From positions 1 through 64,000 of the forward strand of contig JAFEMH010007532.1 of the NCBI GenBank assembly GCA_022495995.1: DNA of 64,000 nt. Direction: 5' to 3'. This document shows, piece by piece, positions 22,501 to 33,384 of the stretch. A program made the position numbers and the translations under genes. The DNA is from Adenophora triphylla var. japonica (Eukaryota > Streptophyta > Magnoliopsida > Asterales > Campanulaceae). The number at the start of each line of letters is the position of its first letter. The stretch's first letter is position 1. The notes under the pieces are model-generated. The model was not told where the DNA came from. It did not search any database and saw only the letters and a program-made list of their open reading frames with translations.

Positions 22501-23514
22501 TTGCATGTGGAAACACGTGGTACTAAACGCAAATTTACTAACAATAATTCCATGTCATTATGGCACAAGCGATTAGGACATATATCAAAACAGAGAATGC
22601 AAAGGCTTGTGTCAGACGGGATTATTGAAACACTTGACAAATCAGATTATGAAATATGTGTTGAGTGTATTAAGGGAAAACAAACAGACAAAAGCCAATT
22701 AAAAGCCGAGAGAGCTACGAATGTTTTGGAATTAATTCATACGGATATATGTGGACCATTTCCTACACCCTCGTGGAATGGTCAAGAATATTTCATTACA
22801 TTCATGTACGATTACTCTCGTTATGGTTACCTATATTTGATCCATGAAAAGTCACGAGACATTGGATATGTTCAAAAGTTTAAGGCCGAGGTTGAAAATC
22901 AACATGGCAAAACAATAAAGAAAGTCAAATCGGCAGTGGTGGTGAATACTATGGCGAAATGACGGATCGGGTGAACAACGTCTGGGCCTTTTGCTAAATA
23001 CCTAGAGGAGTGCGGTATCGTCCCTCGGTACACCATGCCGAGCAAACCTAGCATGAATGGTGTTCTTTGAAAAGACGAAATCGAACTTTACGGGAAATGG
23101 TGAGAAGTATGGTCGGTCATACTACTTTACCGGACTCACTCTGGGGAGAGGCATTAAAGAGCTGAGTTTATCTCCTTAACGGGGTACCCACAAAGGTGCT
23201 AACAAAACCCCTTATGAACTATGGACGGGCAAGAAACCATGTATTAAGGCATTTACACATTTGGGGATGTTCATTTGAGGCTAGGCCTTACGGGCCTAGT
23301 GAAAAGAAGTTGGACTCAAGGACTTGTTAGTAGTTACTTTGTTGGTTACTACGAAAGGTCGAGGGCTTTAAGTTTTACGATCCCAAATCCGAAACTTTTT
23401 GACACGGGAAATGCTCAATTCTTTGAGGATGTTGAGCTTGTGGGGGACAAGTTAGAGATGATTTTGTCTTTGAAGAGGTTAGGTTACCATTCCTCTTCCT
23501 ACAATTGTCCTTGA
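22501..23514 (+). pseudogene. Copia GAG-pre-integrase and integrase, frameshifted
   Basis: The open part 22501-22962 has zinc-binding residues H22, H27, C53 and C56, the first catalytic Asp D82 (HTDICGP) and MYDYSRYGYLYLIHEKS. The second catalytic block near 22930 is damaged: its Asp codon is lost in a small indel. The Glu block and FEDVELVGDKL (23430-23455) follow in other frames. The enzyme cannot be active. Confidence 0.82.
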
Positions 23515-23521
23515 CCATGAT

Positions 23522-24409
23522 TTGGATCTCAATCCTGATGTGGTTCAAGAACAAAATTTGGATCAAGAAGACATTGCCAATATCCCTCTAGTTGTCCATG
23601 AGGAACAAGCTCAACAACCTCAAGAACAAGTGCCTTTAAGAAGATCCACTAGAGAGAGACGAAGTGCCATTTCGGATGATTACTTGGTATTTCTAAATGA
23701 ACAAGAGGTAGACATTGGTCAATTGGAAGATGATCCAATCAACTTTCATGAGGCCATTGGTAGTTCTAACTCTCAAAAGTGGATAGTCGCTATGGATGAT
23801 GAGATTAAATCAATGAAAGACAATGATGTATGAGATCTTGTCCCATTGCCAGAAGGAGTGAAACCTATTGGTTGCAAATGGATATTTAAAACTAAAAGGG
23901 ATTCACAGGGCAATGCGGAAAGACATAAGGCACGTCTTGTCGCTAAGGGATTTACTCAGAAAGAAGGAATAGATTATAAAGAGACTTTCTCTCCGATTTC
24001 TTCGAAAGACTCTTTTAGAATCATTATGGCATTAGTGGCACATTATGACCTAGAATTACATCAGATGGATGTTAAGACTGCGTTTCTTAATGGAGACATT
24101 GAAGAAACAATTTATATGGTGCAACCAGAAACCTTGGTTTCAAAAGATTCAAAGGATATGGTATGCAAACTCAAGAAATCCATCTATGGACTCAAACAAG
24201 CATCCCGTCAGTGGTATTACAAATTTCATCAAGTTGTATTGTCATTTGGTTTCACGACAAATACAGTTGATGATTGTGTCTACCACAAGTTCAGTGGGAG
24301 TAAATATATTTTTCTGGTTTTATATGTGGATGACATCCTACTAGCCACAAATGATACGGACTTACCTTGCATGAAACTAAGAGATTTCTCTCAAAGAAAT
24401 TTGAGATGA
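23522..24409 (+). pseudogene. Copia linker and reverse transcriptase
   Basis: The linker (23522-23833) ends PLRRSTRERR and WIVAMDDEIKSMKDNDV, then a TGA replaces the expected Trp codon at about 23832. RT follows at 23846-24409 with CKWIFKTKRDSQG, KARLVAKGFTQKEGIDY, first catalytic Asp D75 (HQMDVKTAFLNG), YGLKQASRQWY and the YVDD box at residues 160-163. It breaks after YVDD. Confidence 0.88.
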
Positions 24410-25312
24410 AAGATCTGGGAGATGCATCTTTTGTATTAGGAATTCAAATACACAGAGATCGTTCTCGAGGTATTCTTGGATTGTCACAAAAGAGTTACAT
24501 CGATAAGGTACTTAAGAGATTTGGCATGCGGGATTGTAAAATGGGTGACACCCCGGTGGCTAAAGGTGACAAATTCAATCTTGCTCAATGCCCCAAGAAT
24601 GAGATTGAATCTAAGGAAATGAATAGCATCCCTTATACTTCGGCTATAGGGAGCTTGATGTATGCTCGAGGTTTGCACTCGCCCGGACCTAGCATTCATA
24701 GTTGGTGTTTTAGGCGAATACCTTAGCAATCACGGAAAGGATCATTGGATAGCGACCAAGAGGGTCATGCGTTATTTACGAGAACAAAGGATTATATGCT
24801 CACTTACGTAAAGTCGGATAGACTTGAGATCATTGGGTATTCGGATTCCGACTTTGCTTTGGATGCCAAGATAGTCGTAAGTCTACTTCGGGCTACGTTT
24901 ATCTACTTTGTGGAGGAGCGGTTTCTTGGAAGAGTGTTAGCGAGACACTTGTTGCTACTTCTATGATGGAGGCGAGTTTGTGGCGTGTTATGAGGCATCA
25001 AATCACGCAATTTGGTTGCGAAATTTTATCAGGGCTGCTCATATTAGGTGGCGTTGAAAGGCCATTAAAGTTATTTTGTGATAATAAGTCGGCGAGTTAT
25101 GTATTCCAATAACAACAAGAGCTCGTCTAAGTCTAAGCACATAGACATTAAGTATCTTCTTTGTTAAGGAACAGATTCAGAGTGGACAGATTTGTATTGA
25201 GCATATTGGGACTAACTCCATGGTCGCGGATCCGCTTACTAAGGGTGTAACACCGAAGGTTTTTCACGAGCACACTGCTTGTATGGGTGTTGTATCACTA
25301 GAGTATGCTTAG
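24367..25312 (+). pseudogene. Copia RT thumb and RNase H, frameshifted
   Basis: FEMKDLGDASFVLGIQIHRD and IDKVLKRFGM mark the end of RT. RNase H follows with LEIIGYSDSDFA (catalytic Asp, near 24820-24860), then in other frames the AEFVACY-like block, a HIDIK-like block (near 25140) and DPLTKG (25230-25250), ending near 25312. Several indels break the frame. Confidence 0.75.
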
Positions 25313-25721
25313 ATTGAGTAGGAGTTTTGTATTTTGCTCTTACATTTATTGTTATAAGTATATTTGGTTTTTCAGTTTTGGTTAATAAAGTTATTTTGCA
25401 CTACGAATATTTGGTTGATCTCAAAATAAGGTTGGACCGGTTGAGAATAGACATGTGAAGGTCACATTACATGTTATTCTATGCTACACATCCATACTTG
25501 ATCCATGTCATTTAGTTGAGTTAATATATGTGACCACTGATGGGTCTAGTTGCGCTAATAGTGACGAAAACCCCTTTGATCCTTATGTTGATTTGACTAA
25601 TGGACCGGATTGGTTTAAGATGACACAATTTGGTAAAGCATTCTTTGTTAAGGTTTATAATGTGATATGCAATTAAACTAAGGTATTATACTATATACAT
25701 GTGTAAGTCCAAGTGGGAGAT
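25313..25721 (+). other. 3' untranslated part and polypurine tract
   Basis: About 0.4 kb after RNase H with no domain. It ends with AAGTGGGAGAT (25711-25721) directly before the 3' LTR, the plus-strand primer. Confidence 0.7.
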
Positions 25722-26236
25722 TGTTGGAATATTTTATGGACTTTACATATACTAGTATAATAAATAAAGTCTTTGGGCACATAGACGTATGTGCACTATA
25801 ATTAATTGTATATGTCACATTAAATATTAAAGTATTTGGGCCTAATAAAGTGATCTACTAAAGTTGAAGGGGGCCCAAGTCATCTTTTATAAGTATGGGA
25901 TCTATAATTAATATGTGTAGATACCTAAGGGGCCTAGTTGTTAATCTATAATGGGCTGACTAACATACTAGGTCATTATAAATATAGGGTTATGGTCCCC
26001 AATTGACCTACCTAGGTTTTATTCTCTTGATTCCCATTATCAATTGAATTCCAAGAACCCTAAGGATCAATTGGAAGGCAATAATCGTTCATCAAGTCTT
26101 CATCAAAGGATTCTCAAGATATTGCTATGGATTCAGGTTTGTCTATCGTTCCATAATCTTTGATAACATGAAGCATGATTGTCCTAGAATAAATATTCCG
26201 CATCATTCTAGGGTTTATGTATAATTAATTCCATCA
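25722..26236 (+). repeat. 3' LTR of copia at 19384-26236
   Basis: 515 bp, matching 19384-19898 except for one base as far as I can see. Followed by ACTAG. Confidence 0.95.
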
Positions 26237-26241
26237 ACTAG

Positions 26242-27138
26242 TAAGTAATTTCTTCGAATTCTCTTCTTCCTTCGACTGGGAATTCTCTTCTTCCGTCTTA
26301 CATTTTTTCGAATTCTCTTCTTCCTTCGTCTTCCTCCGGCGAGGAGACTAAACGTCGCTCAATTCTTAACCGGAAACGTTTAATTTTGTGAGTAATTTAG
26401 ATTTTTTGTTGTAAGGGTTCAGTCTGTTCAGAATCTCGGAGGTCGAAGAGTTCAGCCGAAAAGACAGCTCATTACCGGAGAAAGAAAGTCCAGCAATTAC
26501 ATCCAGTATGTTTCATTTTCCCCCTAATCTTAATTCCTAGTTCCATCGAAATTTTATTTGGATGCATTCTCGAAATTGATTTCATCAATTGCACCTTCAA
26601 TAATCGGTTGTCTTAAAATTAATTTTATTAAAGTTGATTTTGTTGATATGTATGTTAGTAATTTTTACTGGGATGCAATTTTTTTTTTCAGCAGCAATTT
26701 CTTGTAAAAATAAATTAGCAATTTCTTGTAAAAATAAATTAGTGGGTGGGTTCATGTTTGTTTGTGAGGAGTGTTCTTGGGAAGATAAAAGGGTGTTTTT
26801 TTGGTTGTTGATTTCAAGAACCATCATGTGAGTTGTTTTGGGCTCTAAAATTGAAGCAACAAGTAAGAATGTGTGTGGTAGAAACACACCAGTTTGTATT
26901 GAGAGAGAGAGAGAGAGGGGCCAAAAAGTAGAGAAAAATATGGAAGAAGAGTGCAAATGCGTGCCTAGTATAATCTTTAAGTGAGTGACTCGGATTTGTA
27001 GGGTGATTTATTTTGTAAAGTTGAAGTTGTGATAGAGCTTTTGCTGTTGTGCCCGAGGACGTGGGCAAGAGGCCGAGCCACATAAATTTCTTGTGTCTTC
27101 AGGCTCCATTCCATTTCGATCCTAGTTGTGCAACCACT
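26242..27138 (+). other. hAT copy 2, middle part
   Basis: Continuation of the hAT leader (TTCTTCCTTCGTCTTCC repeated) followed by AT-rich sequence. A 22-bp direct duplication of TTTCTTGTAAAAATAAATTAG occurs near 26697-26742. No transposase codons recognised. Confidence 0.55.
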
Positions 27139-27237
27139 TGTTGGGTTTGGATCCTAAACTACAAGGAAGAGGAGGAGCCTAAGTCGGAGGTGGTGAATCA
27201 AGAGGGAAAACTCGTCGGGATCTTCTGTCAAGGAGAG

Positions 27238-27342
27238 CGGCCGCGCTCGTGGTGGAGGGCGACCGCGCTGGAGGTTCAACGAGGGTGTATAAGCTTCTGC
27301 CGTTGAGGGCGGCCGCGCTGGCCTTGAGGGCGGCCGCGCTCG
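27238..27342 (+). repeat. GC-rich iterated motif in U3 (GCGGCCGCGCT units)
   Basis: Three units match GCGGCCGCGCT and one reads GCGACCGCGCT, separated by irregular spacers, about 85 bp before the TATA box. The same set is in the 3' LTR, and related units are in the LTRs at 32082-33379. Confidence 0.85.
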
Positions 27343-27425
27343 GTCCGGATCTGCAGCAGATTTTTATTTTGTTTCCTATTTTGATTAGATCTCTTCTTAA
27401 ACTGAGTTAGGGCTTCCTTGTATAA

Positions 27426-27434
27426 CTATATAAG
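27426..27434 (+). promoter_or_regulatory. Putative TATA box of the 510-bp LTR
   Basis: CTATATAAG, downstream of the GC-rich units and conserved in the 3' LTR; the likely core promoter. Confidence 0.6.
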
Positions 27435-27650
27435 CATAATTTCGGCCTAGAACACATTGTAGCAACATATTAGAAGGAGTCTAATAACATATTGGCTTGG
27501 CAATTGCCCCCGGACGTAGTTCACGAGTTGGTGAATGAACCGGGTAAACAACTCTTGTGTTCTTGTGTGTGATTGTTTCTTTCTTGTACGTGTGGGTGTG
27601 TTGATTTCTTTGTTTTGATTGCAACGGGGGAGCACCAATTTCACAACAAC

Positions 27651-27662
27651 TGGTATCAGAGC
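27651..27662 (+). promoter_or_regulatory. Primer-binding site (tRNA-Met)
   Basis: TGGTATCAGAGC, exact complement of the plant initiator tRNA-Met 3' end, two bases after the LTR. Confidence 0.93.
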
Positions 27663-27746
27663 TTTGGTTCGGAGGATTCAAAATCTTTTCATTAGTTGAT
27701 TAATTTTGAATCGCGTTCTTGGGAATTTTTTGGTGAAGCAGTCAAG

Positions 27747-28435
27747 ATGAAGAACTCAATCGAGAAATTCAACGGTGTGAATTTCACGTTTTGGAAGACA
27801 AGGATTGAAGACTACCTTTATTGTAAGGATCTTCATGGACCCTTGAAGGCGAAGCCCGAAGACATGTCACAAGGGGATTGGGAGACGTTGGATCGGAAGG
27901 CGTTAGGAGCAGTGAGGAGTGCCCTAACCGACGACGTTGCACGGAACGCTATGGAGGCCAAGACAACGGTGGAGTTGCTACAAACGCTGTCGGACATGTA
28001 TGAGAAGCCGTCGAATATCAATAAGGTGCATTTGATAAAGAGGTTTGCGAATGCGAAGATGTCGAGAGGGCGCAGACGGCAAGTCATATCGGCAACTTCA
28101 AAGGTATGGTGGACCAATTGAAAAGTGTTGATATTACTTTCTCCGATGAAGTGCTAGCTTGTTTTCTACTAAAGTCATTGCACGATAGTTGGGAGGTTCT
28201 TGTCACAACGATTAGTACGTCAGAAGCATTGGTGTATACGGAGGTTAGAGATCTCATCATTCAAGAGGAGTTGCGAAGGAAAGAGAAAAGGGGAGAATCT
28301 TCCGTAGATGGGGCTGCACTTAGGGTGGAGAGAAAAAGGGGAGGACCGAAAAAGGGGAAAAAGGTCAAGTGCTACAATTGTGGTGAATTGGGGCATATCA
28401 GTTATGATTTGTCAGGGAAAAGGTGGTTGTGCTAA
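27747..28435 (+). pseudogene. Copia gag with damaged zinc knuckle
   Basis: The start at 27747 gives MKNSIEKFNGVNFTFWK and then WETLDRKALGAVRSAL, typical of Tork/Tnt1-like Gag. MYEKPSNINKVHLIKRF follows, then a frame change near 28090. The second part ends CYNCGELGHISYD; the last Cys of the CX2CX4HX4C knuckle is lost because of an apparent extra T near 28410, which shifts the frame to a stop at 28435. Confidence 0.85.
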
Positions 28436-29180
28436 CGTGGTGGATGATGGTGGTGATGTATTAATCCTAGGGGAGGAGCGATCGGGTGAAGATTGGGTGT
28501 TGGATTACGGAGCTTCTTGTCATGCTAGTGGGGATGCGAGAATCAATGAAGCGATACAAAAGCTGGAGATTTTGGGGTTCTCTATCTTGGTGATGGTCAA
28601 CCATTGAAGATCAAAGGTAAGGGGATGTAATGATGAAGACACCTAACGGGCCGTTTTTACGCCTACACGACGTGATGCATGTTCCGGATTTGAGGAGAAG
28701 GGTGATTTACGTGGGACAACTTGACAATGAATGGTATGGTGTTTCTTTCATTGGTGGGTCTTGGGAAGTCACAAAAGGGGCTAAGGTGTTGGCTCGTGGG
28801 GTTAAGGGAAGACATTGTACTCTACCTACAATGTCGTTTTTCGTTCCGGTGGGAGCAAGAGGCTTAAGAACCGGCCTGTTGGTGTAAAAAGGGGAGACAT
28901 CAAGAAACGGTATGTTGGGGAGGACTCAAAGTTGATCAACGTGGTGTGGAAGTCCAAGGGACCTAACAGAGAGCGGTTTCAGACCAAGAACAGTCGATGC
29001 AAGAAACAAGGTGTGTCCAAGTTTCAAGGGGAGGCATTGCGAGGAAGGTGGGTGCGGAGGGAGAAGGCGAAGTTAGACTTGCGGGGAGAAATCAAGGTAG
29101 AAGGCGATTTGGGGAGGCAAGAATCATCTAACACGGAGAGGTTGAAACGTCGCTTGGTTTCAACTCGCCTTAGTACTTGA
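28436..29180 (+). pseudogene. Copia protease and GAG-pre-integrase remnants, rest of pol deleted
   Basis: WVLDYGASCHASGDARI (28494-28545) is a protease active-site block in which the usual Ser after Asp is Tyr. Then LRLHDVMHVPDLRRRVIYVG and GGSWEVTKGAKVLARG (28660-28800) belong to GAG-pre-integrase. After about 28870 the frame is Lys/Arg-rich and matches no catalytic domain. Integrase and RT are missing, so this marks a deletion. Confidence 0.75.
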
Positions 29181-29299
29181 GGAGAGGAGAGGTAGTGTCA
29201 AGCCAATATGGATGGGGGAAATGTGTTCGAAGGTCTTTACTCCGTGGTGGGAGTTGATGGGTGATTTTATGTTTGTTGGTTTAGTCTCCGGTGGGAGAT

Positions 29300-29812
29300 T
29301 GTTGGGTTTGGATCCTAAACTACAAGGAAGAGGAGGAGCCTAAGTCGGAGGTGGTGAATCAAGAGGGAAAACTCGTCGGGATCTTCTCGTCAAGGGAGAG
29401 CGGCCGCGCTCGTGGTGGAGGGCGACCGCGCCGGGAGGTTCAACGAGGGTGTATAAGCTTCTGCCGTTGAGGGCGGCCGCGCTGGCCTTGAGGGCGGCCG
29501 CGCTCGGTCCGGATCTGCAGCAGATTTTTATTTTGTTTCCTATTTTGATTAGATCTCTTCTTAAACTGAGTTAGGGCTTCCTTGTATAACTATATAAGCA
29601 TAATTTCGGCCTAGAACACATTGTAGCAACATATTAGAAGGAGTCTAATAACATATTGGCTTGGCAATTGCCCCCGGACGTAGTTCACGAGTTGGTGAAT
29701 GAACCGGGTAAACAACTCTTGTGTTCTTGTGTGTGATTGTTTCTTTCTTGTACGTGTGGGTATGTTAATTTCTTTGTTTTGATTGCAACGGGGGAGCACC
29801 AATTTCACAACA
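29300..29812 (+). repeat. 3' LTR of the deleted copia element
   Basis: Partner of 27139-27648, 513 bp with a few substitutions and small insertions, again with four GC-rich units. Followed by CCACT. Confidence 0.93.
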
Positions 29813-29817
29813 CCACT

Positions 29818-30208
29818 ACCCAACAATGTTAAATCACCCATTACGTAAAGCTTGGTTTATGAAGTTGTGTTTGAATCTATATTATAGCTGATAAATGATT
29901 CTAATTTAATTGCTGAGTTTGGATGGGAGTGAAAATTATTTTTGTTCATTCATATTGATTTTTGTGGTTTATGAAAATGATGACATAATTAAGCTATGAA
30001 ATAGCATACCTATGGAAGTGTGGATTATGCATCATGTGGAATTTGTATTTTGTACTCTTAAGTTTGGTTTTCATCTATTTGATGGAGAGCTTGATTTGTT
30101 ACATTTCTATCTATGCATTGCCTGTTATGTAGAAGTGAAATTTAATATTAAAAAAAGGCCTATTTTCTTTGTTTGCACCGGGGCCTCAAAATTCTAGGGG
30201 CGGCCCTG
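29818..30208 (+). other. hAT copy 2, right part
   Basis: AT-rich end of the hAT element, finishing GGGGCCTCAAAATTCTAG and the terminal repeat CGGCCCTG. Confidence 0.7.
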
Positions 30209-30230
30209 CCGAAACCCTCTTTTTCAAAAG

Positions 30231-30410
30231 AGCAATGTTAGGCACACAAAATAAAATCACAAAATCGTGCTTATAAAATGAGTTGACTATATTTTATTGG
30301 TTGCATCGATAGTGGATCCGCTACATTACAATTAAAAGCATCAATAAAATCATTGCACATAGAATTTTATGAATAAGTTTTTGTGATTATTTTGTACCCT
30401 TAGCATTATT
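30231..30410. mobile_element. Small fold-back element
   Basis: The left end AGCAATGTTAGGCACACAAA and right end (reverse complement) AATAATGCTAAGGGTACAAA are imperfect inverted repeats of about 35 bp, continuing into ATAAAATCACAAAA on both sides. About 180 bp, non-coding. Confidence 0.6.
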
Positions 30411-31240
30411 TTGTGAAAAAAAAATCGAAAACAACAATGAGTAGAAAAAAATATATTATGGGAGGATAAATAGAGATTAATGGTAAACCAAGTGTGACCA
30501 ATAATGACCAACGATCAAGAATATTATAGACATCGCTAATGAGATCACATTGCTCTCTTTACTTTACTGATATTAATTATTTGCATTTATTATGTTTTAT
30601 ATTGCATCATACATAAATATAATTGTAGTTGATTTTAATGAAATATCACCAAATATGGCAAAGACATAATTTAGATAGGCATCAAATAACAATCAACAAA
30701 ATGTTACTAATGATGTTGTTTGTAACAATAACATTGTTGGATGGAAAAGGAAACCCCATTACCTATTTAAAGGTAAATAAAGTTAGGCCGTTTAGTTTGT
30801 TGCGATAAATTGTTGTTGTCACCATGTTTTTCCAAGTTGCTGATGATCTAATTATTTAGTGTCTCTTCATTTCATTTGGTTTATTATTAGGGTCTTTTGG
30901 TTGTCACATGAATTATATATTATATATTTTGCGTTTGTGCATGAAATCCATCGTTTAATTGTATCATATATTGTTTGTATAATGCTAAAATTGCACTAAA
31001 ATTATTTTTTAATTTACAGACATCACACATATACTTAAATTGGCAAAAGAAAAAAATGAAAACCTATCATTAGTCGAACAATATATCTTTAGTGATATAT
31101 CAGTTTGGTGTTATCTTTTATTTCATCATTATGTTAGTCAAAATAATTTAATTTTGTAAAACCATTACCGATACATTCATAATATGATACATACAAAAAA
31201 TGCACTTTTTATTATTCCTCTCCTCATCTCCTGATATATA
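30411..31240. other. AT-rich intergenic stretch
   Basis: About 0.8 kb of AT-rich sequence; a direct repeat of AAAAAATGCACTTTTTAT near 31195 and 31250 is the only structure seen. Confidence 0.5.
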
Positions 31241-31699
31241 AAAAATGCACTTTTTATAATTTGATTATTGAGTTTGTATTTTTGTTGCAATCATGTCTAG
31301 TTTTGGATAAATCGTTAAAAATTTAACAAATAGCATAATATTTGTCACTCACGTGAGTTACTTGTGGATATTTTGGTCTTTTACATGGAATGAGAAGACC
31401 AGAGAAAGACACTTCTTTCTCCTTACATACCTCAAACAAAAACGTAAACCCCACCACCAACCTCATCCGTTGATGGCGTCGGCAACTCCACCTCTGCCTT
31501 ACCCCTCCTCTTTCCTCCCCCACTTCTTCATCCCTCTCCCCATCTCCCTCTCTCATTAGTTGTAGAAATCCCATCTCTCACTTCCCCTTTCTAGCTGCCA
31601 CCCCTTGATTTTCTTGTTCAGATCTGCGACCAATGGAGAAGACGAGGGGCAATTGAAGTAGATGGCCACCAGAGAGACGCCACCGTTGCCTCATCTTCA

Positions 31700-31981
<282 letters not shown>

Positions 31982-32081
31982 GGATCTGAGTTAGATCAGT
32001 TGTTGTTGATTTCTTCGATAATTTGGATGAAGGTATTGAGAAAATTAAGGAAACAATTGATGGGTTGGATGTTGGGGTTTC

Positions 32082-32575
32082 TGTTGGGATAGAGGACCAA
32101 CCGGGTTAGATTTCGGAGCAAAAAGGGAAGAAAATCGTCGGAGCTACTATCGTTCAGAGCGGCCGCGCAGGAGGCAAGGGCGGCTGCGCTGGAGGTCAGA
32201 ATGAGGGTGCAGAATTTGCTGTCGTTCAGAGCGGCCGCGCAGCTACGGAGGGCGACCGCGCTCTTGACGGGAAGGGGAAATTTTGGGCCCGGTTTTAGGC
32301 CAATTTTCGGGTTCCTTTTGTTTATCTAGGGTTTGGTTGTATTCCTGGGCATATATTTAAGTAAAGTTCCGCCCCAAAACTCATTGTAACAATATACAAA
32401 CATATTATAGTGCAAGATCCTGGCTTGGTAGTGCCCCCAGACGTAACCAAACATATTGGTGAACTGGGTTAACAATTTATGTGTTCTTTCTGTGCTTTGA
32501 TTTCTTGTGCTTTGTTTCTATGCTCTTATTGTTCTTGTGGGTTTGCTTGGGTAGTGGAGGGTCATATCCACAACA
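32082..32575 (+). repeat. 5' LTR of the 1.3-kb derivative
   Basis: Starts TGTTGGGATAGAGGACC and ends ATCCACAACA. It has four GCGGCCGCGC-like units in U3 (32158-32264), 21 bp longer than the 3' LTR. Confidence 0.92.
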
Positions 32576-32577
32576 AC

Positions 32578-32589
32578 TGGTATCAGAGC
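32578..32589 (+). promoter_or_regulatory. Primer-binding site (tRNA-Met)
   Basis: TGGTATCAGAGC two bases after the LTR; directly followed by RNase H codons at the deletion junction. Confidence 0.92.
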
Positions 32590-32793
32590 GCAATACATTT
32601 GGCTAGGAATCCGGCATTTCATTCTAGGACGAAGCACATTGAACTGAGGTTTCACTACATCAGACATCTCTTGGAAAGGAAGATCTTAAGGCTGGAGAAG
32701 ATATTGGGATCGAAGAACCCGGCTGACATGTTGACAAAGGTTGTAAACCTTGAGAAATTGAAGCTGTGCATAGCTTCAATTGGGCTTGGATAA
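32590..32793 (+). pseudogene. C-terminal remnant of copia RNase H
   Basis: AIHLARNPAFHSRTKHIEL and GSKNPADMLTKVV are the final blocks of copia RNase H, intact to a stop at 32793. The catalytic N-terminal half is deleted, so no enzyme is made. Confidence 0.88.
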
Positions 32794-32906
32794 TAGGAGA
32801 GGAGGATGGCACTACCATGATCGAGGTGAGCACAAGGAGGACACCAAAGATGAGTTGAACGACGGATACGGGGCTAATATATGCGATTGATCTCTAGGTG
32901 GGAGAT

Positions 32907-33379
32907 TGTTGAGATAGAAGACCAACCGGGTTAGATTTCGGAGCAAAAAGGGAAGAAAATCGTCGGAGCTACTGTCGTTCAGAGCGGCCGCGCTGGAGGT
33001 CAGAATGAGGGTGCAGAATTTGTTGTCGTTCAGAGCGGCCGCGCAGCTACGGAGGGCGACCGCGCTCTTGACGGGAAGGGGAAATTCTGGGCCCGATTTT
33101 AGGCCAATTTTCGGGTTCCTTTTGTCTATCTAGGGTTTGGTTGTATTCCTGGGCATATATTTAAGTAAAGTTTCGCCCCAAAACTCATTGTAACAATATA
33201 CAAACATATTATAGTGCAAGATCCTGGCTTGGTAGTGCCCCCAGACGTAGCCAAACATATTGGTGAACTGGGTTAACAATTTATGTGTTCTTTCTGTGCT
33301 TTGATTTCTTGTGCTTTGTTTGTATGCTCTTATTGTTCTTGTGGGTTTGCTTGGGTAGTGGAGGGCCATATCCACAACA
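32907..33379 (+). repeat. 3' LTR of the 1.3-kb derivative
   Basis: Partner of 32082-32575. It lacks 21 bp between two GC-rich units and has a few substitutions. Confidence 0.92.
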
Positions 33380-33384
33380 GTTTC

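Larger units (their letters stand above)
19384..26236 (+). mobile_element. Ty1/copia retrotransposon with nearly identical LTRs
   Basis: Two 515-bp LTRs that I could distinguish at only one position (near 19710 against 26050), a 5-bp duplication ACTAG (19379-19383, 26237-26241), a tRNA-Met primer site and a polypurine tract. The copia gene order is complete but every gene has frameshifts, which is odd for such similar LTRs. It sits in the leader of hAT copy 2. Confidence 0.95.
27139..27648 (+). repeat. 5' LTR with GC-rich iterated motif
   Basis: Starts TGTTGGGTTTGGATCC and ends TTCACAACA. U3 carries four GCGGCCGCGCT-like units (27238-27342). A TATA box (CTATATAAG) lies at 27426-27434. Confidence 0.93.
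27139..29812 (+). mobile_element. Internally deleted Ty1/copia element keeping gag and protease
   Basis: LTRs of 510 and 513 bp, duplication CCACT (27134-27138, 29813-29817), a perfect TGGTATCAGAGC primer site and a GGTGGGAGAT polypurine tract. The 1.65-kb interior encodes gag, a protease motif and part of GAG-pre-integrase; integrase, RT and RNase H are absent. It would need enzymes from another copia element. Confidence 0.92.
19124..30208 (+). mobile_element. Non-autonomous hAT element (copy 2) holding two copia elements
   Basis: The left end is CAGGCCCGCCTCTGGA; the right end read inward is CAGGGCCGCCCCTAGA. The flanks TCGAAACC (19116-19123) and CCGAAACC (30209-30216) match 7/8, the 8-bp hAT duplication. 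Without the two nested retroelements it is about 1548 bp. I see no transposase codons, so it is non-autonomous. The GGGCCC subterminal block and C/T-rich leader match hAT copy 1. Confidence 0.87.
32082..33379 (+). mobile_element. 1.3-kb copia deletion derivative (LTRs plus RNase H tail)
   Basis: LTRs 494 and 473 bp, duplication GTTTC (32077-32081, 33380-33384), tRNA-Met primer site, GGTGGGAGATT polypurine tract. Only 331 bp lie between the LTRs; they encode the last part of RNase H. Gag, protease, integrase and RT are deleted. Confidence 0.92.

Noticed and set aside
27238..27342. Vector or linker contamination suggested by NotI sites
   Set aside because: The sites recur at equivalent places in four LTRs of two elements with proper target duplications, so they are native.
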